From positions 1 through 64,000 of the forward strand of contig JALQPE010000226.1 in NCBI GenBank assembly GCA_030407315.1: a stretch of 64,000 nucleotides of DNA, read 5' to 3'. Made by a program: the position numbers and the translations under genes. The notes beneath the pieces were generated by a model, which saw nothing but the letters and a program-made list of their open reading frames with translations, did no database searches and was not told where the DNA came from. Of the stretch, positions 20,041-30,360 are shown piece by piece (within the stretch, counting starts at the first letter, position 1; each line of letters starts with the position of its first letter). The DNA comes from Asparagopsis taxiformis. Its lineage: Eukaryota > Rhodophyta > Florideophyceae > Bonnemaisoniales > Bonnemaisoniaceae.

Positions 20041-20535
20041 TCAAGGACACATCCTAAACCTAACTGTATGCGCATCGAAAGCAGGAGTACACGAATACTG
20101 AACAACGCTACCAATACGAACTTGAACCTGTCCTCCAAAGCACGCCCACATCTCCTCAAAGTATGTCTGCAACTCATTGAATTCTTCACCAAATATAGGC
20201 CATAGTTGTGCATGGTTCGACCGTGTCAAACCAGGTATCCTTCCCCTGACACGTTGCCTTCGACACGACGGTGTCGTCGTCACCAATACCGAGGAACTCG
20301 ACGTGAATAGTCGAGCATCAGGTCCGAATCCCTGTCGTTCACATAGAATGAACACGCCATTGAGGCATGACGGAGCCACAAAGCTTAGAGCTGTGCCCGG
20401 GGCAGCGGGGGGAGGACGTGGAAGCGGCGGTTCTTCCCCTGCCCCTGCCGGACTGTCTTCCTCTTGAGCAATTACGGTGGATAACAGTGCATTGGTTGAT
20501 AAGAGGAGGAGGAGAAAGACGAAGAGATTTCTCAT
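20041..20535 (-). CDS. Six-cysteine secreted protein, paralogue 1
   Basis: 164-aa product from ATG 20535. Residues 1-24 form a clear signal peptide (FVFLLLLLSTNALL...VIAQ), followed by a Pro/Glu-rich stretch (about 25-46) and a compact domain with six cysteines (SC, LC, SC, AC, SC, MC) shared with paralogue 2 at 17493-17960. Motifs: NGVFILCER, RLFTS, LWPIFGEEFNELQ, DAHTV-x-FR. The family is unknown to me. A TATA-like element lies about 110 bp upstream of the ATG. A truncated third copy lies at 267-520, so the family is expanding by segmental duplication. Extracellular location is likely; function is not assigned. Confidence 0.8.
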   Translation of the reverse strand: MRNLFVFLLLLLSTNALLSTVIAQEEDSPAGAGEEPPLPRPPPAAPGTALSFVAPSCLNGVFILCERQGFGPDARLFTSSSSVLVTTTPSCRRQRVRGRIPGLTRSNHAQLWPIFGEEFNELQTYFEEMWACFGGQVQVRIGSVVQYSCTPAFDAHTVRFRMCP

Positions 20536-20640
20536 GTTGAATCAAATGAAACGGATTTGAGTAGATTTCAATTTTGTTCCGGCTGCAGCTTGAGCTGTCT
20601 GGTTTCGAGGAGCTGGTCTAATGGCGAGTGAGATGGCTCA

Positions 20641-20650
20641 TTTATATACA
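20641..20650 (-). promoter_or_regulatory. TATA-like element of secreted-protein gene
   Basis: TGTATATAAA on the minus strand, about 110 bp before the ATG at 20535. The same sequence in the same context is kept upstream of the pseudogene at 267-520 (about 541-553). Confidence 0.5.
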
Positions 20651-20861
20651 GTTTATGGTCACTGATTTTGGAGTCGAATAGATCTCCAGATTGGAGATCG
20701 CGAAAATCGTCTGCAACAGCGAGGGAGGCCCGATGCTTTTCTTGGAACAGTCATTGGTCAGTGATCGGGTTCTTTGTATTTACTGATATGATTGTGGTAC
20801 TATTTGGAATTGATGAACGTCTTGAATTGTGACAAAGTTTCTGAAGGAACTCGTCGAGACG

Positions 20862-20938
20862 CCTCATCACCTCCTCTCGACAGGTACCCACACTCTCAAC
20901 AGGAGAGTGCAGGTGGCCATAGAGAGGATATGATGAGG
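20862..20938. repeat. Foldback, 36-bp imperfect arms
   Basis: CCTCATCA..TCCTCTC...CACTCTC followed by a 5-nt loop and an arm reverse-complementing to CCTCATCATATCCTCTC...CACTCTC. The duplicated partner near 740-785 keeps only the right-arm-like half. Confidence 0.6.
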
Positions 20939-21540
20939 CGGTTCCAATGGAGAGGGTTCATTCTTTGAAGTAGAAAGGTGTGATGAACAATAGTGGAAGG
21001 AAGATGAAGCTGTGAACATGTATATGAGATGGAGGAGGAATAATGATTTTCGTTGGAAGCAAATATACTTACATCACCTGAGTAGGTTGATATCGATGCA
21101 ACAATGAATTAACAATGATCGAAGAAACGGAGGTATGCTGTTTTGGATGCTCTACCCCTCCTTGTCGGCAATAAATGGCGTTTATGTGGCGTATATTGGA
21201 TACTTGTGTCTAGTCCAATCGTTGAATTCAAGCCAGACGTTGAAGAATCCAACGCAATCAAACAACACCAAAAAAAGGAGTCGGGAGATCATGCAAAACA
21301 GCAAAATATATGATGAGCGAGTATAAATACTCGTTCAGCTCATGATAGATGTTGTTCGAGCCAAGGTTCGAGATGGTATGACATCATCTAGCACACCTGC
21401 GGCACTCGCGATGGACGTGCAAGCCTGGCATGTTCATGATTGGAACAGCTCAGTGTTTCATTACACCCACATATAATACGTAAGGGGACTCGATGAATTT
21501 GCAAAGCAAGCTGTCATGGCGGAATTTTCATCTATAGTCT

Positions 21541-22457
21541 ACCGTAGGAGTATGAACGTGTGGTAGAGAGAGGGTCGATCTTTCTAGACATATTGTTAAA
21601 CCAGAATTTCTGTCTTGAACGTCGATTCAAACATGCAAAATGGGTGTGGACTAGAGTGGAAGCAGGTTTGATGGGATTGTAGGAAAGCTACCACAGGCTA
21701 TAAGGAGAAACCACACCATTATCACTGATTTCCATCCACGAATCACTATTCGCGGATGGAAATCAGTGACAATGGTTCGGTTTCTGACATGATTAGTGAA
21801 ACCATCAGACTACATGGCTGCGATGATAAAATTTCTAGTGCACAGAGACACGACTTCACAGAAGATAGTACGCAGACAGAGTCAGGATGTACTGCGATAC
21901 GGCATGAAAAACTCTATTCGAACGGAAACGAATAGCGAGATGCTATCCTCCGTGTACCCGAAAACCACAGAGCACGTGATTGTACCGTCCGGCACACAAG
22001 CAGTGCCTGATGCACTGCTATGTCGTTCAATCCAGAAAAGACGCGCATGCACACCAATACGAGCGGGGAGCAAATCGGGACGCCACACGTAGAGCTGCGA
22101 TGAAATCCAGCCAGACGCCCGACGTCAACGGGAGCCAATAGAACGCACGCGCCGCGCCACCCCGCCGCGAGGCAGGAATCCACAGAGAAGAGGAGCTGAA
22201 TTGCAGCGAGACACAAGCGAGCGGCTCTCCGAGCGCGCTGCGATCACAGCAGGTCGGCAACCACGAGCGGCCTACTCCCTTACTGACGTGCGGTGACGAC
22301 CAGATTGTCGAATCGCGCGCTGGACGTTCGACAACTGGCTGCCGTGTCGGTACGAAAACCAATCTCGCACACGTGTTATTCGCATTTATCATACCCATTG
22401 CACGTGGCTGCGCGTCTCAATAGAATATCAACAAATCATACATGGGCGCAGCGGATT
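21541..22457. other. Intergenic downstream of the STAND receptor gene
   Basis: Holds the 80-nt inverted repeat at 21706-21785 and a GC-rich patch (about 22080-22330). Short minus-strand frames cross this patch but show no recognisable domain and have no partner elsewhere in the window. Confidence 0.5.
21706..21785. repeat. Near-perfect 80-nt inverted repeat (pre-miRNA-like or small MITE)
   Basis: Two 38-nt arms around a 4-nt loop (CACT, 21744-21747). The arms differ at four positions. Three of these are A/G differences that become G-U wobble pairs if the minus strand is transcribed. The inner 21 bp have a single difference. Size and pairing are like a small-RNA precursor, but a tiny inverted-repeat element would look the same. 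Confidence 0.7.
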
Positions 22458-25400
22458 CTAATTGGCGCCTGAAATATCTTGCAGACAACTCGTCTGCGAT
22501 CTCGCGCCAAAACGGGCAGGGAGTCGTTTGGATGCATCGACGACAGCGATGGCGATACGATTGGCGTAATGTTCTCGTTTCTGGTCGTCGGCGGGATCGT
22601 TTCCGGCGGCGTCGAGGTTTTCAATGCCGGTAAACCGCGGTAGACGTTTGAGATAAGTGATAACCATGTCCAATGAGAGATCTGTCGCGTCGTGACCAAC
22701 TAGTCTGCGGAAGAATCCATCGCGAGTGAATACATTGACGCCGTTCTCGTCCGTCATTTCCAGCAGCGCTGCGCTGCGACATTGCTCGATCGTCAGTCGG
22801 TAGAAAGCGGGGACAATGATCGGTCCAATGGTGCCGTTATGTTTCGCCCTGTCGAATCGATCTATGGCCTGTTGCAGTTCTTTCATCGTCCACACGCGTG
22901 CTGGATACTCGGGTGATGCAATGATCACAAAGATCTGCGCTGTTTCCATCGCGTGTTGCATCTTCTCTGGCGCTTCGTCGCCTGCTTGTAGCTCTTTCAT
23001 GTCGAAGAATACGGACAATCCGGCTTTCTTCAGACGTTTGTAGACCTTTAGTGCCAACGTGTGTTTATCCGGACCGGCGTGGCTTAGAAATACTGTATAT
23101 TCCGGCTCTTGTTCTGTGCTGCTTCCAGCCTGCGAGTTGCTGTTTTCGTGGGCACGATTCGATATGCGCGGTAGGATAGGCTCTTGTGATATGTTACGTC
23201 TTGGATTTTCCTCCGCGATGTATTCCAGTACGTTTACAACGCCGTCATCTCGCAATATCCATAATTCACTCCATTTGCGTATGTGCAATGTATGTTTGGC
23301 ACGGTTTTCCAGCGTGCCGATTGTATTCGAAACACCACCCCTGACAGCTTTCACGGCGTAACTCAGCGGTTCACATGAAAGCTGGACCTCATTATCAGTA
23401 GCCTCGTCAACAACAGCGTGTCCATGCTTGACTTGTTCACCGGTGTCAAGATTCCATGATATACAATCCGTCGACCACGCATCGTTCAAATCTCTACAAC
23501 TCATGTATACAGTCAGAATATTACTCGAGTCGACATGCATGTGTTCCACATATTGGGCAGTGTTTGCAGCTGAATGACCGGAGAACTCATACCGTAGTTC
23601 TTCCGACGCTACGTCGAGCACATAAACATCGCATTCGCCCTGCGTAAAAGCAACCAAGTGACGCTCATTCGACACGGCAACATGGCAAGAATACAATTCA
23701 AATGGCGGTCGGCAGGTTATCAATGGTTGATATCTTCCCTCTGCAACATCGACCACACTCCGAATATCGAAGCAGTTTCTCTTTGCATCATAACAAACCA
23801 CAGTCTCATCATCCGCTGATTTTGCAATTCTTCCAACGTCAACGATGGCCGTATACTCCATCTCTCCACTTGCAACGTCCCCGACCGACGCCTCCTTCGC
23901 ATCCCAGACGAATAAACCCTCGTCAGTAAGAGCGAGCAATTCATCATCGTCGTCACTGACACGCAACGAGCGCACAGCATGCATGCGTGAATCTTCAAAT
24001 TTGTGGCGCAAGGCCACGCCGTGCGACGGGTTACTCACGTCCCAGACGACGATCTGCGCATGACTTGCGGTGTAGAGCACATCGCAAGCGTCATTGAACG
24101 TCATGGCCTTGACGCGATTGTTATGCGCTGTTAGCGGGGCACAAATCGGCTGTCGATTGTGCATGTTCCAAATGTGAATGGAGCCGTCGCGTGGCGAAAA
24201 CGCCATCAACGATCCGTTGGTAGAAAATTGCACGCAATAAATCACGCCATGTTGACTCTGATGTGTTTGTCCGATCGAATCGAGTGTTCGACTATCCCAG
24301 AATCGCATCGTGTGATCCCATGAAGCAGATGCGAGTAGATGATCGTTTTCTCCGATCGCTATGCACGATATTCCATTGTCGTGAGCTTTCAAGATTTTCG
24401 TGATATGTTCCGCCGCGACGTCGAGTAGTAACAAACGACCAGTTGTCGTGCTCATGATCATGTGTTTCGGCTGTTGTAACAGCATGGCAGTGATCCATTC
24501 ATTCGACTCCAAACAGTTGACTGAAAAACTCTGCACTCTTTCCTCATTTTTCCACACGATCACCTCGCCGTTCTCATCACATGTGTACATTTGCCGTGCA
24601 GAAGGGTCGACACAGATCGTCAATACCCGTCCCATGTGTCTGGACTGGAATTGTCGATCCATTCCGTCGCGCATGTTGATGACACGAAGCGTTCCATCCT
24701 TGGTTTCAACGACTATCTCATCCTTATTTCCTGTCATTTCCATGCACCACGCTTCGTATCTAAACGGAATCACTCGGCGTAAATTGCTTTCCGCACTCTT
24801 CAAAACTGCTCTTCGCGGTCGAATCCACGGTTTTCGCGCATACTGTTCGATGGTCCATAAGAGCCGAGCTGCGAGCAATGAAGTTGACCGCAAGGACGAT
24901 AAACGTCCGTATAGTTGAAAGGCACATTCAGAACGGTTATTCATACAATATGGCACCATACACATTTCCATTGTTTTCGCGATGAGATCGAGATCTTCGG
25001 CTAATCTTGTCAAGTCTTTATCATGTTCAACAAGTTTCACGCGCAAAAGCGCAATGTCGGATATTACTTGTTGGAATGGGATCTGATTATCATTGTCGTT
25101 CAATTTCTCAAGCCACCGATAGTCGGTCAATAACTGGACAACTTCTTCAACATGACCAGCGGACAGTAGATGTCGAATCAAATTATCCTCGATATAACCG
25201 TCATCACAGTTCAAAGTCCACCATGCGCGACACCTGCTTGTCGAACCGTCGCGTAACTCAGTCGCGTATGGTTCCAAAAGACGTTCATGCCAACTCTCAT
25301 ACTCCCCCTCTCGATGCGCCAGACCGACGCAAACGTCATGCACCAAGTCATGCACCCTCAACATCTCGGTGCCATCCTGCATGGGTACAATGGTCACCAA

Positions 25401-26450
25401 ACTACTCTCGCGCAGAAAGTCTGCTATCAGGGTTCCGTGTGTCATGGCGCGCCACATGTGTTTCAGGACGGTTATTGGAATGAGCATCTGTTTCTTCAAA
25501 ATGCACAGAGAGCGGAATACCTGATGCAAGGAGATGTGCGGAACATTCCAGGTGTTTTGTAGCACGTTGAGACTGGATTGTATGGAGATGAACAATCCTG
25601 TGTGATGCATCGTTGCACCCGCGAGAAGCTGATTATTTTCTTCCAGACGGATTCGATAGCGCTGCCAGGCTGATTGTGTGTCATGATGCGAATCATGCAG
25701 CATGAGGCTTTTCACGCCGCGACCGGCTATAGCTAGTGCTAACGGTAAACCTGCACATTTCTGCAGAATGACGGCGAGTGCTTCGCGATTCACACTCGTC
25801 AAATCAGATAGGGAGCTGTGATCGACATCGGCGTAATGACACAGAATATGCTCTGCGGATACGCCAACGGACTGTACAGGCTGTACAAGAATAGCAACTG
25901 AAGACTCCATGGCGATGTTTCCCGAACGTGTCGAAACGAGTAGTTTGAAAGACGACGTCTGCAGATTACAAACTTGTGTGACAATCGTCATGAACAATCT
26001 GAAAACATCAGCGGTCATCCAGACATCGTCGAAAATCAAGAGCAGTTTCATCGCAGCTAAATGGGATACAAGTTGTACCACAGCTTCCAATCGGGTCGCA
26101 TCATCGGCGATCAGTTGCTGAAACGAGTGCGAGAAATGAGCACAGGTGACATGGGCTACTCGGACGAGTTTGCGTTGCAAATCTGCAAGGGTCGCTTCCT
26201 GTCCCAGTTGAATCAGATGTACGCCATGCGAGAAGGTTCGAAGCACGGACGGATGATTCGCGAGTGAACGAAGAATGGTAGTTTTACCAACGCCGCCCAT
26301 GCCGTACACAGTCGTCACATTGTGAGATGCGGCTGTTGTTAGCAGACTTTGAAGCGCTTTGCTTTCCGGTGTGCGAGAAGCAGGCGTAAAGTCGAGAATG
26401 GCAGCGACGGGTTTCGGCACCGCGGAAGTGGTCGATACAATAGATCCCAT
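22458..26450 (-). CDS. STAND receptor: NB-ARC, WD40 repeats, C-terminal TIR domain (1330 aa)
   Basis: ATG chosen at 26450. The frame is open a little further up only from a GTG, and this ATG gives MGSIVSTT, a good N-myristoylation signal. By eye: NB-ARC with P-loop GMGGVGKTT (about 50-58), Walker B LLLIFDDVW (136-144), LLVSTRSG (170-177), GLPLALA (234-240) and a VHD in the MHD position (366-368); helical linker about 380-560; WD40 region about 570-1075, with typical ends such as SWDHTMRFWD and DGSIHIWN; TIR about 1116-1275 starting TVFLSHAGPDK. The TIR keeps the catalytic-type Glu in W-T-M-K-E-L (about residue 1191), so NADase activity is plausible. Plant TNLs have TIR first; here it is last. 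Intronless. It probably senses damage or microbes by oligomerising through NB-ARC; the ligand is unknown. Confidence 0.9.
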   Translation of the reverse strand: MGSIVSTTSAVPKPVAAILDFTPASRTPESKALQSLLTTAASHNVTTVYGMGGVGKTTILRSLANHPSVLRTFSHGVHLIQLGQEATLADLQRKLVRVAHVTCAHFSHSFQQLIADDATRLEAVVQLVSHLAAMKLLLIFDDVWMTADVFRLFMTIVTQVCNLQTSSFKLLVSTRSGNIAMESSVAILVQPVQSVGVSAEHILCHYADVDHSSLSDLTSVNREALAVILQKCAGLPLALAIAGRGVKSLMLHDSHHDTQSAWQRYRIRLEENNQLLAGATMHHTGLFISIQSSLNVLQNTWNVPHISLHQVFRSLCILKKQMLIPITVLKHMWRAMTHGTLIADFLRESSLVTIVPMQDGTEMLRVHDLVHDVCVGLAHREGEYESWHERLLEPYATELRDGSTSRCRAWWTLNCDDGYIEDNLIRHLLSAGHVEEVVQLLTDYRWLEKLNDNDNQIPFQQVISDIALLRVKLVEHDKDLTRLAEDLDLIAKTMEMCMVPYCMNNRSECAFQLYGRLSSLRSTSLLAARLLWTIEQYARKPWIRPRRAVLKSAESNLRRVIPFRYEAWCMEMTGNKDEIVVETKDGTLRVINMRDGMDRQFQSRHMGRVLTICVDPSARQMYTCDENGEVIVWKNEERVQSFSVNCLESNEWITAMLLQQPKHMIMSTTTGRLLLLDVAAEHITKILKAHDNGISCIAIGENDHLLASASWDHTMRFWDSRTLDSIGQTHQSQHGVIYCVQFSTNGSLMAFSPRDGSIHIWNMHNRQPICAPLTAHNNRVKAMTFNDACDVLYTASHAQIVVWDVSNPSHGVALRHKFEDSRMHAVRSLRVSDDDDELLALTDEGLFVWDAKEASVGDVASGEMEYTAIVDVGRIAKSADDETVVCYDAKRNCFDIRSVVDVAEGRYQPLITCRPPFELYSCHVAVSNERHLVAFTQGECDVYVLDVASEELRYEFSGHSAANTAQYVEHMHVDSSNILTVYMSCRDLNDAWSTDCISWNLDTGEQVKHGHAVVDEATDNEVQLSCEPLSYAVKAVRGGVSNTIGTLENRAKHTLHIRKWSELWILRDDGVVNVLEYIAEENPRRNISQEPILPRISNRAHENSNSQAGSSTEQEPEYTVFLSHAGPDKHTLALKVYKRLKKAGLSVFFDMKELQAGDEAPEKMQHAMETAQIFVIIASPEYPARVWTMKELQQAIDRFDRAKHNGTIGPIIVPAFYRLTIEQCRSAALLEMTDENGVNVFTRDGFFRRLVGHDATDLSLDMVITYLKRLPRFTGIENLDAAGNDPADDQKREHYANRIAIAVVDASKRLPARFGARSQTSCLQDISGAN

Positions 26451-26645
26451 GTTGTGACGCGGGCTGTTATGATGACGCACACGTCATGAGCAAGAATAAA
26501 GTGGACGAGATCTTCGCCAATTATTTCAATTTATTTCAAACAAGCTAGAACATTTGGAATAATATTTCAACGCTAAGATGACACACGTGGCAAACGCTCT
26601 CTTATACAATTACAATACGCCCAAAGCAATTAAACGCATCAACAC

Positions 26646-29177
26646 TCACACCAATTCAGCTCCACCAGTACCATCCGCTCTAAAGACGCGCCTGCGACAT
26701 TCGTTAAACTCTGCGCACCAGTAGAGATCACACGCTCGCTCCACATCAATCGGCACATCGTCCGCACCATCGACGAGTAAATCCGCCAGATCGACCATGG
26801 CGTAACAACAGCCTCTACCCGCCACACACATCTCCAACAATTGTTTCGCGAGCACAGCATCTTCAGTAATTCCCTCGCGTCCCTGTCGAATCAAGCCGGC
26901 CAATTTGCGCACACCATAGCAATCAGTTACTTCCCACACATAGCGTTCACAAAGCTTGATCGCCCTGGGCACATCTCGCTGCTCGCCGTAAACCAGCAGC
27001 ATTCTCGCCAATTGCAGCATGGCTTCCGTGTCGTTATGCTCGATGCATTTCTCCAACAACGCCATGCCCATTTCGACGTCCTGCACCACGCCCCATGCGC
27101 CGTCGACAATCTGTCGGGCGAAAACACGCACGTGACGACATTCGCCTGTGTCGATGCTCATTTCGCACAGTTGTTTTGCCCGCTTGAAATCGCGCCCCGA
27201 TTCGTCGTCCGATAGGAGCAATTCCGCCAGTTGCACCATCGCTTTAGCGTTGCGTCGTTTGTCAATGCACATTTGATAGATTGAAATAGCCAGTGGTTTA
27301 TCTTGCACCAAGTTGCCCGTTCCCTTGGAGATGCGTTCTGCGAGATAGATCACCGTGTTTATGAAGCAATCCCCATGCGTCTCGACCAGTTTCTCGCACA
27401 GTTTCAAGCATTTTGCCACGTCTCGTTCGACACCCTCTAGATCCGACACCACCAATTCCACCAGTTTGAACATGGCATTGCGATCATTCGTTCTCTCGAC
27501 ACATGCGTCCAACATGCGAATTGCCAATGAAGCATCGCGATGCAGCCCGCGCGACCCGTACGCCACATCCTCCATCAATGTGGTCAGTAACACTGAACAA
27601 CTGCCCGAACTCCAACTACTCTCGCAGAGTCGCACGCCACGTTTCAAATCTCTATCCAAGCCGTGAACACCCGTCATCAACATTCGCGCCAATTCAATTT
27701 TAGCTTCCGCATCGTCCCAATGTTCAATGCTCTCCTCCAACAACTCCACAGCCAGTCCGTAGTATCGACGTGCTGCAATTCGCTTTATGATATGACGATC
27801 ATATCGGCGCGATTCATCTTCTTTGACACTTTTGCGTAGCCATTTTACACCGCTGTTCACGTCCACAGGTAGGTCGGGCGCGCCACTGATCAACAAGTCA
27901 GCGGCGCACACCATTGCATCGGCTGACTTCTTCTTATCCATACACAGATAATACAAGGTGAGAGCCAACGGAGCGTCGGGTACGACGTAGAAAGTATTCT
28001 CCGACCCTCTCTGAACCTCCTTGGCAATATGCAACACTGCAGTACAGTCACCGCAATGTTCTATAGACCTTCCACACAGACTCAACATACGAGTTAGATT
28101 TTTCTCACTCGGCGCCGCGCCAGATATGAGCAACATGCAAAGCCCTTGATACGATTCTCTACATTTCTTCTCGATGCCCATTTCGAACAGTCGAATCGCC
28201 AGCGCTCTATCCTGCTGTAAATTACAATTGGCACACGCAATGTCAGTCGCAAGATACGCGATTCGTTCGCAACTGCCACCGGCAGCCACAAATTTGTGAC
28301 ACAGCTCTACAGCCCTGTCGACATTGTGTTTTGGTCTGCCGCGCACAAGCAGGATCTGTACGAGATCCATCATCGCATGCGGATTATTACGTCTATCTAC
28401 ACATAACGTTAACAACCGGGTGGCGAGATCCACATCCTTCCGACGCCCGGAACTATCACTGATATACCTTCTGGCAATTTCCAAGACACAATCACAATTC
28501 GGATCCTGATCAATCCTCATACGACACATCTCCAATGCACGATCCACATCTATGGCGACACCCGGAGCGCCATCAATCCACAAATTGGCCAAAGCGATCA
28601 TAGCATCCGGATTATCTCTCTCCTGCACGCAGCGCTGAAAAAGCTCCACAGCGAGGGGCACATTCGGGGGTAGATTGGCGGCTCCGGCGGCGTAAATCTT
28701 TGCGAGTAGAAACAAGGCTGAATAATCATTGCAGCGCTGATAAATCTCGTGATACAAATCAGCGGCGCGGGCGGCGTCCACCAACACGCCGGTCGCGCCG
28801 CGTGTGAGCATTGCGGCGAGGTCGATCATGGCGTCCACGTTGTTGTAGTGCGTGATGCAGCGCTGGAGTAACTGCGCTGCATACGCGACGTCGCGACTGT
28901 CGGAGAGCGACGCCATGAGCGTCGCGAGGTCGTACATGGCGGCGGGATGGTTGGACTCGGTGATGAAGATTTTGTAGAGATGAATTGCGCGCGGGATGTC
29001 GCGCGGAACGGACGAATGGGTATCGGAGAGTAATTTGGCGAGCGTGTGTATTGCATGCGGATTGGCGTGCTCGATGACGGCGCGCTCCAGTAGCGCCATG
29101 GCGGCGCACGTGTCGATGGCGACATCGAGGTCTGGCGCGGCTGGAAGATCAGCTAGACGGCGGGCGATGGAGTGCAT
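26646..29177 (-). CDS. Sel1-like repeat protein (843 aa)
   Basis: ATG 29177. Almost the whole protein is about 21 tandem Sel1/TPR-type repeats of 34-42 residues (for example NVDAMIDLAAMLTRGATGV..DAARAADLY). Units starting like 'NPDAM..LA' tend to alternate with units starting like 'DCxxV..LA', suggesting growth by duplication of two-repeat blocks. No signal peptide, membrane segment or enzymatic domain. Sel1 repeats are protein-interaction solenoids. The gene lies 195 bp upstream of the STAND receptor on the same strand, so its 3' end abuts the receptor promoter. A functional link is only a guess. CATAAAGC on minus, about 55 bp before the ATG, is a weak TATA candidate. Intronless. Confidence 0.9.
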   Translation of the reverse strand: MHSIARRLADLPAAPDLDVAIDTCAAMALLERAVIEHANPHAIHTLAKLLSDTHSSVPRDIPRAIHLYKIFITESNHPAAMYDLATLMASLSDSRDVAYAAQLLQRCITHYNNVDAMIDLAAMLTRGATGVLVDAARAADLYHEIYQRCNDYSALFLLAKIYAAGAANLPPNVPLAVELFQRCVQERDNPDAMIALANLWIDGAPGVAIDVDRALEMCRMRIDQDPNCDCVLEIARRYISDSSGRRKDVDLATRLLTLCVDRRNNPHAMMDLVQILLVRGRPKHNVDRAVELCHKFVAAGGSCERIAYLATDIACANCNLQQDRALAIRLFEMGIEKKCRESYQGLCMLLISGAAPSEKNLTRMLSLCGRSIEHCGDCTAVLHIAKEVQRGSENTFYVVPDAPLALTLYYLCMDKKKSADAMVCAADLLISGAPDLPVDVNSGVKWLRKSVKEDESRRYDRHIIKRIAARRYYGLAVELLEESIEHWDDAEAKIELARMLMTGVHGLDRDLKRGVRLCESSWSSGSCSVLLTTLMEDVAYGSRGLHRDASLAIRMLDACVERTNDRNAMFKLVELVVSDLEGVERDVAKCLKLCEKLVETHGDCFINTVIYLAERISKGTGNLVQDKPLAISIYQMCIDKRRNAKAMVQLAELLLSDDESGRDFKRAKQLCEMSIDTGECRHVRVFARQIVDGAWGVVQDVEMGMALLEKCIEHNDTEAMLQLARMLLVYGEQRDVPRAIKLCERYVWEVTDCYGVRKLAGLIRQGREGITEDAVLAKQLLEMCVAGRGCCYAMVDLADLLVDGADDVPIDVERACDLYWCAEFNECRRRVFRADGTGGAELV

Positions 29178-30145
29178 GATGGGTGCAGAGGTAGAGATGC
29201 TCGATGGTGGATGGGGGTGTGGGGGCTTTATGACGATTTGGAGTTTTGTGAGACCAAGTGGCTTCGGACAAGTGGAGGTTTAATTTTAGACTTGCAGGAG
29301 TACTGTTGTACAACAGGGTTGCGATCGTTGGGGTTACATGTGTAGAATACAATCGGCAGCTCAACGAGATTTAGTCGCTCGCTGAGGTTATATCTATCCT
29401 AGCTGTTCTTGAAATAGACATTGAGACGAGTGGCGTTTTCTGGGCTCATTTGTGCGAGCGCAGCATTCTTGTTGTGTTCTTGCTGTACCGTACAGGAAAA
29501 AGATACCAACAGTACCGAGCTACAGAAAATGTCTCTTAACTCATCACGGAACAGACGAAACTTGCATCATTTTTGACAGCAGAATCTGCAACAAGCGCAA
29601 CTGGTATGTCGCAGACTACAGTTCGCTACGTGAGAACAGGACATCACCAACCTACACGTCCGGCTTGATAAAGTCACTGTACCTGCGTCAAAGCTCAATA
29701 GCTTGCTCTTCCAGCGTTAACCACAGACTCATATAATGTTCACGAAATGATACCTGCTTCTCGCAATGGTTACGTATTCTTCTTCTCCCTGGCCAATCAG
29801 CCGCGCTCAGTTCGGACATCCACCAAACTAGCCCATCTCCAAATTGCGGTGCTTACGCAAGTACAGCATCCTTTGCCTTAACGCACGCTCATATCTCTAG
29901 AAATTCACTTCATCATTGCAAAGTACATCATAGCTCATCACCATCAGCCATGCATCTTTTTCTATCATGTCTTCGTCCACTCCCTTCAAGGGCGAGACCT
30001 AAATCATTGTTTAGGCCCAACAGCTTCCACCAAAAAAACCTCAGTTCCATCGCTGCAACATGATATTCTGTTTTGCGTCGAAATGTAAAATTCGAATATT
30101 GTTCTTCCTGTGAGTGGTACAACAAATATCTGCCGTCTCCGAGTG

Positions 30146-30213
30146 TTCCATATAACCAGGCGACATGCCAACTATAGTGTCTGTGCAGGCACAACATTCT
30201 TTACAGTCCAACA
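30146..30213. repeat. Small dispersed repeat, copy 5
   Basis: CCATATAACCAGGCGACATG, CCAACTATAGTG and CTGTGCAGGCACAACATTC; about 68 bp of the family consensus. A more diverged copy follows at 30361-30426 (CACCAGGTGACATGACACCTC). Confidence 0.6.
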
Positions 30214-30360
30214 TCAAACTCTGTCAATCAAAGGATGACAGTAGCGTGAGTACGGGAAATAAGTTTGTGGTCTCACCATCTCCAACTCCTGATATCATCC
30301 TACACCTTTTATTCTAATGATATGAAAATTTACCGCATCTTCCAACCAAATGTGTTGGTA

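Larger units (their letters stand above)
19880..21540. repeat. Segmental duplication, second copy
   Basis: Partner of 1-1099 plus 5803-6060. It carries the intact version of the secreted-protein gene and its promoter. Because it lacks element A, it shows the pre-insertion arrangement. Confidence 0.75.

Noticed and set aside
22027..22398. 123-codon minus-strand frame downstream of the STAND receptor
   Set aside because: Lies in a GC-rich patch where chance frames are long; no signal peptide, domain or paralogue.
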